From the NCBI GenBank assembly GCA_963730785.1, contig CAVSTF010000010.1, positions 186,001 through 250,000 on the forward strand: DNA of 64,000 nt. Direction: 5' to 3'. Made by a program: the position numbers and the translations under genes. How positions within the stretch are numbered: position 1 is the stretch's first letter; each line of letters opens with the position of its first letter. The stretch is from Bog-473 sp963730785 (GTDB lineage: Bacteria > Actinomycetota > Acidimicrobiia > Acidimicrobiales > RAAP-2). Under the pieces are notes generated by a model, which was given only the letters and a program-made list of their open reading frames with translations, was not told where the DNA came from and did not search any database. Below, in pieces: positions 27,327 through 36,116 of the stretch.

Positions 27327-28359
27327 GGCCTCAGGTTGAATCGGCGCCGGAGCCAAACTTCGCCCACCTCAACTTCCTGACCGACGGCCACGGAACCTTC
27401 GAGCACGCACTTCACGCCGAACCCCGGCCCGAACACGGGTACTGCACCGACGACGTGGCCCGAGTGCTGGTGGTGGCGTCGCGTGAACCGATCGGCACGC
27501 CCGGTATTTCACGGTTGATTGACGTCAGTCTGGAGTTCCTCCGAGGTGCGATTGACCGCAGCGGTCGGTGCCGAAATCGGATGAATCAGTTTGGCGAATG
27601 GACGGATCGCCCAACGCTCGATGACTGCTGGGGTCGCAGCCTTTGGGGCCTGGGCACGATCATGGCGATGAGCGAGGACAGCGCTGTCCGCGGTCGGGCG
27701 GCCACATTGTTCGGTCGAGCATGTATCCAAAGATCCGTGCACTCGCGAGCCATGGCGTTTGCCGCGTTGGGGGCGGCCAATGCACTTGATCGTGATCCTG
27801 ACCATGGTGACGCTCGACGGCTGTTAGAGGCTGCGGCCGACGCAACTGCCGACCGTTGGTGCTGCCGATTCCTCCTGGCCTTGGCCCGAGAAGAGATTGA
27901 CCTACGCCAACGCGGCAGTGCCCGAGGCCATGATCGCCGCCGGATCGGTACTTGACCGTCCCTGAATTGGTGGACCATGGTCTTCGGTTACTTCGGTGGC
28001 TACTGAGTCGTGAAACGGTGGATGGTCACCTGTCGGTCACCCCGGCTGGGGGAGCCGGACCATCGGATGACCGCCCTTGGTTTGATCAGCAGCCCATTGA
28101 GGTGGCGGCCATGGCTGATGCCTGCGCTCGGGCGGCCCTCGTCGATCCTGACCCGTGCTGGCCAAACGGCGTGCGTGCCTCTGTCGCTTGGTTCCTCGGA
28201 GACAATGACAGCCGAGTGGTGATGGGGAATCCCGCCACGGGGGGCGGTTTCGACGGCTTGCAGGCGGTCGGGGCCAATCTCAATCAGGGCGCGGAATCGA
28301 CGTTGGCCTTCCTGTCGACCCTGCAGCACGCTCGATCATTCCGATTGTCGTCGGTATGA
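27323..28359 (+). CDS. Alpha/alpha-toroid-like glycan protein of GT4-GH130 operon, frameshifted
   Basis: The gene encodes about 345 aa across three frames. Conserved-looking stretches are FLTDGHGTFEHAL, YCTDDVARVLV, DDCWGRSLWGLGT, WPEKRLTYANAAVPEAM and PWFDQQPIEVAAMADAC, followed by GGGFDGLQAVGANLNQGAEST. The pattern of helices with conserved W, D and E residues resembles alpha/alpha-toroid carbohydrate enzymes such as unsaturated glucuronyl hydrolases or epimerases. I know this type mainly as a companion of GT4 and GH130 genes. Breaks are near 27880 and 27945. The start GTG 27323 overlaps the upstream stop, and its end overlaps the GH130 start as ATGA. No specific reaction can be assigned. 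Confidence 0.65.
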
Positions 28360-29881
28360 CGTCGTCGGGATCGGGTCTGGTCAGCCGCAGTCACCTGCGG
28401 ATGAAGGCCGACTCTTCTCGAGTCGTGCTCCGACTCTTTGTGCCCGGCCAGGAGGGCTTCGATGAACAGGAGTCACGGTCCTCGGCCGTACTGCGCCGAG
28501 TGCTGGCCCTGAGCGAAGAGCAGGTGCAATCGGCGCTCGATGATGTGTTCGAACGCTTCACGGGCCGTCATCACAACTTAGAAGACACTTTCAACCGCCA
28601 TTTGGCCGAGTTGAGTGACCGGATCGATCCCGAAGTGAAGTTGTCCGAGACGCAGCAGCTGCTGATCGGCGCCTCGTTCACCAGTGAATACGCCATCGAA
28701 GGGGCCGCTCTGTGCAACCCGAGCATGGTCCGCATCCCGATCAGTCGGGGGTGCCGGATGGTGCCGTCCGCTTCATCATGAGCGTGCGGGGGATTGGCGA
28801 GGGTCACCGGTCCTCCATTGGATTCCGCACTGGCTTGGTGAGCCGGGAGGGCATCGTCGAGTTTGATCCCGCTCCCACGTATTCCGTGATCGGCCACCAG
28901 GATCAGTCGACCTTGAGCGCGGCGGCATTCCGGGCCGAGCTGAGACGGTTGCGCGGCGGCGGGGATGACGCCGATTTTGTGCTGAAGGGCCTCGGCAATC
29001 GATTCTCCGTGGCGGCACTCGAACAGCGCCTGCAGCGACTGGAAGGTCAGGCCGCCACCCGTAAGCAGGCCAAGCGCATCATCGTCTTGTTTCGCAAGAT
29101 TGCCGAGCGCTCCTATGCGATACGTTTCGATCCGGAGCGACCCCTCAGCGAGCGGGTCCTGTTTCCGGCCATGGCGGCGGAATCGATGGGGCTCGAGGAT
29201 GCACGGTTCGTCCGCTTCATCGCCGACGACGGATAGGCGACGTACTTCGCCACCTACACCGCCTACAACGGCACTGACATCGGTCAGCAACTTCTCGAGA
29301 CCACCGACTTCACTGAGTTCACTTCGTCGCCCGTGTCAGGCGCCTCGGCCGCCAATAAGGGTCTGGCGCTGTTTCCTCGCAAGATCAACGGTCGCTTTGC
29401 CGCCCTATCGAGGTCGGACAGGGAGTCGAACTCGGTGACCTATTCGGATGATCTCAGACACTGGGATGAGTCGTTCCCCTGTCAGGTCCCCGAGCAGTCC
29501 TGGGAAGTGCTGCAGCTCGGAAACTGCGGATCTCCCATCGAGACATCGATCGGGTGGGTCGTGCTCACCCACGGGGTGGGGCCCATGCGCACCTACAACA
29601 TCGGGGTCATTTTGCTTGATCTTGACGATCCGACCCGGATAATCGGCCAGTTGACCACGCCACTCTTGAGCCCACTCCCTGACGAACAGAACGGGTACGT
29701 GCCGAACGTGGTCTACTCATGTGGTGCGTTGCTCCATGGCGAGACGATGGTCATTCCCTACGGCATTGGTGATGCCGCCATTGGGGTGGCCACTGTCAAG
29801 CTGGACGAACTCCTTCACTCATTGACGACCTCGATTTCGCAAACATCAACCACCACACACGAAGGAGAAGCCAGTGCCTGA
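28356..29881 (+). CDS. GH130 family beta-mannoside phosphorylase/hydrolase, frameshift and in-frame amber stop
   Basis: This is a five-bladed beta-propeller enzyme of glycoside hydrolase family 130, which phosphorolyses or hydrolyses beta-mannosides (beta-1,2 or beta-1,4). Typical segments are AALCNPSMV..HPDQSG, VLFPAMAAESMGLEDARFVRF, YFATYTAYNG and GLALFPRKINGRFAALSRSD. The C-terminal part includes YNIGVILLDLDDPTRIIGQ. The frame shifts near 28727. A TAG at 29234-29236 interrupts an otherwise open frame between IADDG and ATYFATYT. The start ATG 28356 overlaps the upstream stop. Intact length would be about 508 aa. A typical GH130 has Glu or Asp near the interrupted site, so one substitution would restore it. 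Confidence 0.85.
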
Positions 29882-29987
29882 GAAGTCCCCACAAAAGCCA
29901 GCCGGCAAAAAGCCCGGGAAGACGCTGAAAGAAAAGCGTGAGGCCAAGAAGGACAAGAAGAGTAGTGGGATAGGGGCAGCTCGCTAA
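29874..29987 (+). CDS. 37-aa lysine-rich small protein
   Basis: A short gene starts at GTG 29874, overlapping the last codons of GH130. It has a ribosome site (AAGGAG) in the GH130 tail and ends with TAA at 29985-29987. The product begins MPEKSPQKPAGKKPGKTLK and continues with EKREAKKDKK; about a third of its residues are Lys or Arg. It is probably a nucleic-acid- or ribosome-associated small protein, or a small unstructured factor. It lies only 7 bases before the next glycosyltransferase and is therefore cotranscribed. Similar tiny PEKxxKKPGKTLKEKR proteins occur in actinomycetes, from memory. Confidence 0.65.
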   Translation: MPEKSPQKPAGKKPGKTLKEKREAKKDKKSSGIGAAR

Positions 29988-29994
29988 GCCTGTA

Positions 29995-31053
29995 GTGCGC
30001 ATCGCCGTACTGGCGTCGATTTCTTGGCGTGTGCCACCACGTCACTATGGGCCGTGGGAGCTCTGTGCCTCCCTATTGACCGAAGGCTTGGTCGCGCTCG
30101 GGCACGATGTCACGCTGTTTGCCACGGGGGATTCAGAAACCACGGCTCGCCTCCGTAGCGTCACGCCCCGCGGTTGGTCGGAGGACGCCAGCATCGATCC
30201 CAAGGTGGCCGAGTGCCTGCACATATCCGAGGTATTTGATCGGGCCTCTGATTTCGATGTGATCCACAATCACTTCGATTTCCTGCCGCTGACCTATGCC
30301 GGGTTGGTATCGACACCAATGGTGACAACGATTCACGGGTTCTCGTCGCCCAAAATCGTGCCGGTGTACGTCAAGTACAACGGCCAGACCTCCTACGTGG
30401 CGATCAGTGAAGCGGATCGTCATCCGGATTTGGACTACGTGGCCACCGTGCACCATGGCATCAACACGAAGGATTTCTCGTTTCAATCTGATCCGGGCCA
30501 GTACTTGGCCTACTTCGGTCGGATACACCCTGACAAGGGCCTGGCCGAAGCCATCGCCACCGCCAAACTGGCCGGCCTACCGCTTCGAATCGCCGGCATC
30601 GTGCAGGACGATGAGTATTTCCAACGTGAAGTGGTGCCGCACCTCAATGGAGAAATGGTGAGGTATGTCGGACCGGTGGGAGGTCAGGAGCGTTCGTCGT
30701 TCCTGGGTGGCGCCATGGCGCTCCTGCATCTCATCAACTTCGATGAGCCATTCGGCTTGTCGGTGGTCGAAGCGATGGCGTGTGGAACGCCGGTCATTGC
30801 CTGTGATCGTGGGTCGATGCCTGAGCTGATTGATCACGGGGTCACGGGCGCGCTGGTGACGGACGTCACCTCGGCGGTCGCCGCGGTGGGTCAGGTCAGT
30901 GGGTTTGACCGGCAAAGGATCCACGACCGGGCAATCGAGAGATTCGATTGCCAGCGCATGGTGATCCACGACCGGGCCATCGAGCGATTCGATTGCCAGC
31001 GCATGGTCGCTGACTATGTCGATGTGTATGAGCGCCTGCTGACGCCGTCGTAA
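29995..31053 (+). CDS. GT4-type glycosyltransferase B with internal 15-aa duplication
   Basis: This is a GT-B fold glycosyltransferase of 352 aa. The N-terminal region MRIAVLASISWRVPPRHYGP matches GT4 proteins that bind UDP- or GDP-sugars. FDVIHNHFDF, the donor loop YLAYFGRIHPDKGL and the EX7E-like region FDEPFGLSVVEAMACGTPV are clear. Near the C-terminus IHDRAIERFDCQRMV occurs twice in a row, from an in-frame 45-base duplication. The start is GTG 29995. It closes the GT4-toroid-GH130-small-GT4 operon and may build the glycan that GH130 handles. Confidence 0.9.
   Translation: MRIAVLASISWRVPPRHYGPWELCASLLTEGLVALGHDVTLFATGDSETTARLRSVTPRGWSEDASIDPKVAECLHISEVFDRASDFDVIHNHFDFLPLTYAGLVSTPMVTTIHGFSSPKIVPVYVKYNGQTSYVAISEADRHPDLDYVATVHHGINTKDFSFQSDPGQYLAYFGRIHPDKGLAEAIATAKLAGLPLRIAGIVQDDEYFQREVVPHLNGEMVRYVGPVGGQERSSFLGGAMALLHLINFDEPFGLSVVEAMACGTPVIACDRGSMPELIDHGVTGALVTDVTSAVAAVGQVSGFDRQRIHDRAIERFDCQRMVIHDRAIERFDCQRMVADYVDVYERLLTPS
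30919..31008 (+). repeat. Tandem 45-bp in-frame duplication in glycosyltransferase B
   Basis: Copy one (30919-30963) and copy two (30964-31008) each encode IHDRAIERFDCQRMV. They differ at about three bases (gca/gcc, aga/cga, gtg/gtc), all silent. The family normally has one copy, so the C-terminal helix is extended by 15 residues. Confidence 0.9.
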
Positions 31054-31533
31054 ATCTGAGCGATTTCTCAGCGCTGCAGGAGGATCGCCATTGCGCCCGT
31101 GCCGACAATGGCCCGAGCTGGACGCCATCCGGCCCCGTAGAGGGCGACGTAGAACGAGGCCGGCTGGGGTTGGAGCGAAGGGTGGGCGCCGGCGGCCGGC
31201 TCAATGAGCCAGAGGCGCTTGTAGTGAGCGAGCTGCTGGGTCCAGGCTTGTGGATGCCAACCGCCTTCTACGGCGAATGTGTATGAGCGCGTGCTGACGT
31301 CGTCGTCAATCTGATCTATTGCTCAGCGCTGCAGGAGAATCGCCACGGCTCCGGTGCCGACAATGTCTCGGGTTGGATGCCACCCGGCCCCGTAGAGGGC
31401 GGCGTAGAAGGAGGTCGGCTGGGGTTGGAGCGAAGGGTGGGCGCCGAAGGCCGGCTCAATGAGCCAGAGGCGCTGGTAGTGAGCGAGCTGCTGGGTCCAG
31501 GCTTGTGGATGCCAGTCGCCTTCCACGGCGAAG
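31024..31533. repeat. Two tandem 255-bp copies of a convergent 3'-end junction
   Basis: Copy one (31024-31278) and copy two (31279-31533) align without gaps and differ at about 26 positions (roughly 90% identity by eye). Each copy holds the last codons of glycosyltransferase B (gtgtatgagcgc) followed by the minus-strand end of the ArnT-like gene. In copy one the minus strand still encodes a variant of that C-terminus (TQQLAHYKRLWLIEP to TGAMAILLQR) with its stop codon. Copy one fills the 269 bases between the two genes; otherwise that gap holds nothing. Confidence 0.9.
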
Positions 31534-32960
31534 GAAGGGACGATGAAGGTAGTGGGTTGTGTGCTGGTCACCGTGAAGCCGGGCATCCAGTTTTCACCGA
31601 GCTCAATGTGGGGTGACTGGTCTACATAGAGGGCCCAGGAGTACCGAAGCATGGCGTCGACCACAATGTGGTCTCCTGGGTGGAACTGCTGCATCACTTC
31701 AGCGGCCAGCGGTTTGACGTCCTTGTTGTCGTAGTGGTTCTCCGTGGCCACACCGCTGAGAAAGAGGACCGACATCAAGGTGACGCCAATCGCGGCCACA
31801 CACCAGCGATGCCATTGCTTGCCGGACACCGAAGCGGTAAACGAGCGAGCCAAGCTCTGGAGCCCGGATCCAATCAAGAGAAGGAAAGCTGGGTACAGCA
31901 CTTCGTCCGTACGACCGGTGCCCAAGGGGATGATCCGGAGCGAGCAGGCCACCAGGGCGGCCCCGACCACCAAGACCGAACTCAGATTGACGGCGCCTCG
32001 TCGTAGGCCGAGGAGAGCCAGGCCGGTCAGCAGCACGAAGACAATGGCACCATTCAAGACCGAGCCCGTCATACCTTGGTACAGCGTGACGATGATGCGA
32101 CCCACGCTGTCGATAAAGGCGAGCGGTGAGGCGTGGGAGATGAAGTTGTTGTGCCAGGACCGGTTCAGGTAGGGGGAGAGGTGACCGTAGAAGAGGCGGT
32201 CGAACATCAAGCAGGCGACGATGGCCGGCAAGGCTGGTTTCAGCAAGCTCCGCCACGACCGACCAGATCGCCACCCGTGTATGCCAACCGCCACCCAGAC
32301 GGCGATGATCACGGGCAGGGTTGACCCGGACAGCACGAAGCTGAGCACGGTGATGATGGCCAGGTTCCGGATGTCGCTGGGACGCCAATGTCGGCGGATC
32401 TGCTCGGCGGCGGCAATAAGTAAGCAGGCCACCAGGAAGTCGGCGCTGTATTCCTTGTCGCGGCCGGAGTAAATGATGCAGATAGGGCTGACGGCCACGA
32501 CGAAGGCCGCCACCAGCTGCACCCAGGGGTCGAACCTCAGATACCGAAAGAGTGCGTAGATGGCCGGGATGGCGGCCACACCCATCACGAAGGCCGGCAG
32601 CTGACCCCACCAGGTGGCGCCGGGATAGAGCTGCAGCCACTCCCGCTCGAGGAAGTAAAAACCGGGAGCGTTGGCAAACATGTGCCAGGCTTCCCCCAAC
32701 CCAACTTTGGTCGTCAGCGCCACCCAGGCGTCGGATGTTCGCAGTCCTCCCGAGGTCAGGCCACGAACGCGGATGACCACGCCGACGATGGTGACCGTCC
32801 ACAGGAGAAGCGCTGTCCTCGATACTGGTCGACGCTCTCGTTCGGATTGGCCCGGTGGTTGTACTGCTGATCCCGGAGCGCTGTATTCCGCGCCCGCCAA
32901 TGCCTCAATCGAGCGAAGGGCCGGTGCCTTCCGCTGGCTGACGGCGACCGGGGGCGTCAT
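31323..32960 (-). CDS. ArnT/PMT-like membrane glycosyltransferase
   Basis: This is a polytopic membrane protein of about 545 aa with roughly ten to twelve hydrophobic helices. The first loop GLTSGGLRTSDAWVALTTK and the DKEYSADFLVACLLIAAAEQ segment are characteristic of GT39/GT83-type (GT-C) enzymes that use lipid-linked sugars. A C-terminal extracytoplasmic domain of about 150 residues follows. The start is taken as ATG 32960 (MTPPVAVSQRK); ATG 33074 would add 38 residues. It is convergent with the glycan operon, and its last 67 codons are duplicated downstream. Confidence 0.75.
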   Translation of the reverse strand: MTPPVAVSQRKAPALRSIEALAGAEYSAPGSAVQPPGQSERERRPVSRTALLLWTVTIVGVVIRVRGLTSGGLRTSDAWVALTTKVGLGEAWHMFANAPGFYFLEREWLQLYPGATWWGQLPAFVMGVAAIPAIYALFRYLRFDPWVQLVAAFVVAVSPICIIYSGRDKEYSADFLVACLLIAAAEQIRRHWRPSDIRNLAIITVLSFVLSGSTLPVIIAVWVAVGIHGWRSGRSWRSLLKPALPAIVACLMFDRLFYGHLSPYLNRSWHNNFISHASPLAFIDSVGRIIVTLYQGMTGSVLNGAIVFVLLTGLALLGLRRGAVNLSSVLVVGAALVACSLRIIPLGTGRTDEVLYPAFLLLIGSGLQSLARSFTASVSGKQWHRWCVAAIGVTLMSVLFLSGVATENHYDNKDVKPLAAEVMQQFHPGDHIVVDAMLRYSWALYVDQSPHIELGENWMPGFTVTSTQPTTFIVPSFAVEGDWHPQAWTQQLAHYQRLWLIEPAFGAHPSLQPQPTSFYAALYGAGWHPTRDIVGTGAVAILLQR

Positions 32961-33149
32961 GAAGGTGCCCCCGGGACGGGAGGGCTGCACACGCGACTCG
33001 CTGCTCCACCGCCCATTGCCTTCCCCCTGTTGCGCCGTGACGGTGGGTTTTTCCCGACCGCGATCCGACTGCACGTCTCCTCATTCAGGATACGGGAGGG
33101 GGTCGCAGAGTCCCATAGGCCGAATGGACCAGATTTGGGTCCGGGGGCG

Positions 33150-33866
33150 CTATGTGGTGGAGGTGACGGTGGCGCCGGCAGGCAGCTGGAAGAGAGAGGC
33201 CGGCGGCGATGTCGAGTACTTCTGGATTTCGAAACTGGTCGAGTCGGTGGCCACCTTGACGTAGCCGAGGACGCCCTGCTGCGTCGAGCAGATGGTGCTG
33301 GTGCCGGGTACCCCGCTGGCCCGAAAGTCGACGCAGTTCAGGGCGAAGCCGTTCACGGTCATGGTCGAGGAGGTGACCTTGTCGCCGGCCAGCCCGGCCG
33401 CCAAAGAGAACTCCTTGAGGAAGTTGACCCAATGCGACGGAGTGTAGAAGTCGAAAATCTTGTTCTCGGCGGCGGCGGAGGCGGTGCCCAACTTGTCACA
33501 GCTCCATTTGCCGCCGGATTGTGAGCAGGCAAACTCGCCGGAGGAATTCACCACCACATGCACCGGCGTGCTGTCGCCGGTCCCACCGGTTGGCTCGTCA
33601 TCAAAGGCCACCCCCTGTGGCGGCTGCACCGCGTACACAATGGTGGCGGGGCTGCTGCCGGTGGTCACGTACGTCACTTCGAAGGTGGTGGCCGCACCTG
33701 ATTGCAACTTGGTGGTGAAGCTGTCAATGGTTGCCCTATTGCCGCGAATGTCGTGGACCGCCGACTTGACCTTGTCGATGGTGGCGCACGCCGCCAATCC
33801 GAAGACGCCAGCAGCGATGGCCAGGCCAATCGACATCCTTCGCCGCAGGGCCACCCTCGGCATCAC
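33150..33866 (-). CDS. Lipoprotein of unknown function
   Basis: This is a 238-aa exported protein. After a basic start comes a signal sequence ending in the lipobox GLAAC, placing the Cys near residue 27. The mature part has a repeated beta-strand feel and paired cysteines (FACSQSGGKWSCDKLG, FALNCVDFRASGVPGTSTICS). No family is recognised. It is the first of three consecutive exported-protein genes on this strand (33150-35043), which may form an envelope cluster. Confidence 0.75.
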   Translation of the reverse strand: MMPRVALRRRMSIGLAIAAGVFGLAACATIDKVKSAVHDIRGNRATIDSFTTKLQSGAATTFEVTYVTTGSSPATIVYAVQPPQGVAFDDEPTGGTGDSTPVHVVVNSSGEFACSQSGGKWSCDKLGTASAAAENKIFDFYTPSHWVNFLKEFSLAAGLAGDKVTSSTMTVNGFALNCVDFRASGVPGTSTICSTQQGVLGYVKVATDSTSFEIQKYSTSPPASLFQLPAGATVTSTT

Positions 33867-33896
33867 GCAGTACCTCTTGTCCTGGAGCGGCTTGGA

Positions 33897-34467
33897 CTAA
33901 GTGGTCGGCGTCGTGATGCCACCACATTGACTGGTGACGTAGGCAGACACGGTGTCGGTCGCGGTTTTGAAGGCGGGGGTAGTGGCAAACGACTCGAACG
34001 CGGTTTCCAGCTGAGTGAGGGAAGTGGCGCTGTTGATGGCGGCGTATTCCTTGGGCAGCTGGGCGATGATGATGTTGAACGCGGCCTGGATATTGGCCGG
34101 TGTCTGGCTGATGACCGCCTTGGCCTTGGCCAGGAGCGGCCCCTCTTCGGCTTGGACCTGCTTGAAGGCGGCCTTGACGCCGGCGATGTTGCCCGTCTGG
34201 ATAGCGGACGTCATGGCGGCCGTGTACTTGGTGTTCTCCGCCGCCTTCTCCTCGTTCTTGTAGGCCACGCAGAAACTGCCGTTCGGGTTGGAGCCGCCGG
34301 ATTGCTTCACGGTCGTGACCGTCACCTTGGACTTCTTGTGCTTCTTGTGTGGCTTGGTGACGTGCTTCTTGTGCGTTGGCGGCGGAGGCGGGCGCCAGCG
34401 GCACCAACGCCACTGACGCGCCTAGGCCGAGGACCCCAACGATTGCCATCGCGCTGCGCTTGATCAC
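33897..34467 (-). CDS. Secreted helical protein, one frameshift
   Basis: An exported protein of about 190 aa with no recognised family. The start GTG 34467 (MIKRSAMAIVGVLG) has GGGAGG seven bases upstream and a signal peptide ending near LAPASA. The frame breaks near 34388; the other frame gives a Pro- and Lys-rich linker (PPPPTHKKHVTKPHKKHKK) and then a helical domain (NTKYTAAMTSAIQTGN, AAFNIIIAQLPKEY). The two cysteines, in GSFCVAYKN and SQCGG, could pair. The basic linker suggests wall or polymer binding. Confidence 0.7.
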
Positions 34468-34539
34468 GTGCGTTCCTCCCAAGAACTCGTTGGGGGAACC
34501 TTTACATACGGGGGGCGCCCGCGGAAACTGAGGAACTGG

Positions 34540-35043
34540 TCAGCTGCTGGGGCAATTGCCGAGGGTGTCGCCGTACAGACCGGGCGTCCCGAAGAACGAG
34601 TTCAAGTAGTTCGTGTCGTTCTGGGACTCGGTGACCTGGGCGGACGTCAAGCCCATGTCGGGCAGCGTGGAGAGTTGCTTCAGGTCGGCGATAGCAGTGT
34701 CACTGGTCGTGCTGCCGGACTGGGTTTCGCCTTTTTGGAGGTCGGTCGCGGCGGCCAACCAGTACATGTTCTGCACGGCGGCGGCATTGCACGAGCCCTC
34801 GTTCCATTGGGACTTGGCTGCCAAGAATTGGGCCGAGGCGGTCGTCGGCGTGGTGGTCGCCGGGATGGTGGTGGTGGACACACTGGTGCTCGGACTCGAA
34901 GTCGAGGTGCTGGCTGCCGTGCTGGCCGACGTGCTCGAGGTCGTGCTGCTGGTCGACCCGGAAGCACTTTTGTGGGGACTGCTGCATCCGGCCAACAGCA
35001 CTACGACGACAACACTGGTCGCCCACCATCCGAGCTTGCGCAT
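34540..35043 (-). CDS. Lipoprotein with long Ser/Thr linker
   Basis: A 167-aa lipoprotein. The signal sequence MRKLGWWATSVVVVVLLAGC ends in a lipobox with Cys at residue 20. It is followed by a Ser/Thr-rich linker of about 45 residues and then a small helical domain containing Cys in WNEGSCNAAAVQNMYW and near the end (GNCPSS). No family is recognised. Linkers of this kind span the cell wall, so the domain is probably displayed at the surface. It lies next to two other exported proteins. Confidence 0.75.
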   Translation of the reverse strand: MRKLGWWATSVVVVVLLAGCSSPHKSASGSTSSTTSSTSASTAASTSTSSPSTSVSTTTIPATTTPTTASAQFLAAKSQWNEGSCNAAAVQNMYWLAAATDLQKGETQSGSTTSDTAIADLKQLSTLPDMGLTSAQVTESQNDTNYLNSFFGTPGLYGDTLGNCPSS

Positions 35044-35065
35044 TGGGTGAGCCTAATTCGAGTGC

Positions 35066-36056
35066 CTAAAGACCCCACTCTTTGGCGATGAGGGAGAGCG
35101 AGCGGACGCGGTCCTCGTAGGAATGTGCTCGGGTCGAAATGATGAACTCGTCGGCCTGTGTGCGCGCCGCCAGATGTGACCAAACCCTGGTGCACGGTGG
35201 CGGGGTCGCCGATGAGATGGGTGGACATGACGTCATCGACGACGGCCTGCTCTCCGGCGGAGAACGGATAGGCCGCCGCCTCTTCAGGGGAGGGGAGAAG
35301 CCCCAGTCGGCCACTGCGGAGCTGCAAGATGCTCAGGGCCGAGGAGCCGGAAAGCCAAGTGGCCTCCTCGGAGGTGGGGGCGCAGATCACCGAGACGGCC
35401 ACCATGGCATGTGGCTCCTGCAGCAGGAACGAGGGTCGGAAAGAGGATCGGTAGGAGGCCAGGGCGGCATCGAGCGGTTCGGGGCTGAAGTGGTAGGCGA
35501 AGGAGAAGGGCAGCCCGAGCATGCCGGCCAACTGAGCGCTGAAGACGGACGACCCCAGGAGCCACACTTCGGGCAGATACCCGTGGCCTGGTGTGGCCGC
35601 CGGGTGGGTGGGCGCTCCTTCAAGCGGCGTCAGGTAGTTGATCAGTTCCACCACGTCATCGGGGAAGCTGTCCGCGTTCAGATTGCCGCGGCGGCGCAGC
35701 GCCCGGGCGGTGACCTGATCGGTACCGGGGGCACGCCCGAGACCCAGATCGATGCGGCCCGGATGCAACGCTTCCAGCGTCCCGAACTGCTCGGCAATGA
35801 CCAACGGCGCATGGTTGGGGAGCATGACCCCGCCCGAGCCGACCCGGATGGTGGTGGTGGCGTTGGCCACATGAGCGATGACCACCGCCGGCGCTGAACT
35901 GGCCACCGCCGGCATGCCGTGATGCTCGGCCACCCACAGCCGGTGATAGCCCAGCTTCTCGGCCTCCACCGCCAGTTGGGTGGTTTCGGCCAGTGCCCGC
36001 GCCGGGGTGGAGCCGGTGGCGACGGTGGCCAGGTCGAGGACGGAGAGCGGGATCAC
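35066..36056 (-). CDS. LLM-class flavin-dependent oxidoreductase, one frameshift
   Basis: A luciferase-like oxidoreductase of about 330 aa (the MsnO8/YwcH type). Motifs are YHRLWVAEHHGMPAVASSAP, GGVMLPNHAPLVIAEQFGTL, GRIDLGLGRAPGTD and PEVWLLGSSVFSAQLA. Near 35180 the frame changes; the alternate frame gives LAARTQADEFIISTRAHSYEDR and stops at 35066, the expected ending of this family. The start is GTG 36056 (MIPLSVLDLATV). It is divergent from the exonuclease III gene. The flavin is probably FMN; the substrate is unknown. Confidence 0.87.
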
Positions 36057-36116
36057 ACTGGGTACAACACCGCGTCGGGTCAACTCCTTCCAGGGGGCGG
36101 TTGCTACCTTTCTCCT

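Noticed and set aside
29234..29236. TAG as a recoded sense codon (pyrrolysine or suppressor)
   Set aside because: Other genes here, such as the small membrane protein and the ArsC-like gene, end normally at TAG, and no recoding machinery is seen.
30919..31008. Possible CRISPR array from direct repeats
   Set aside because: There are only two copies with no spacer between them, and they lie in frame inside a glycosyltransferase gene.
35919..36116. N-terminal extension of exonuclease III
   Set aside because: The upstream in-frame part lies over the divergent LLM gene and is not protein-like; ATG 36117 starts at the conserved MRVISWNVNG.
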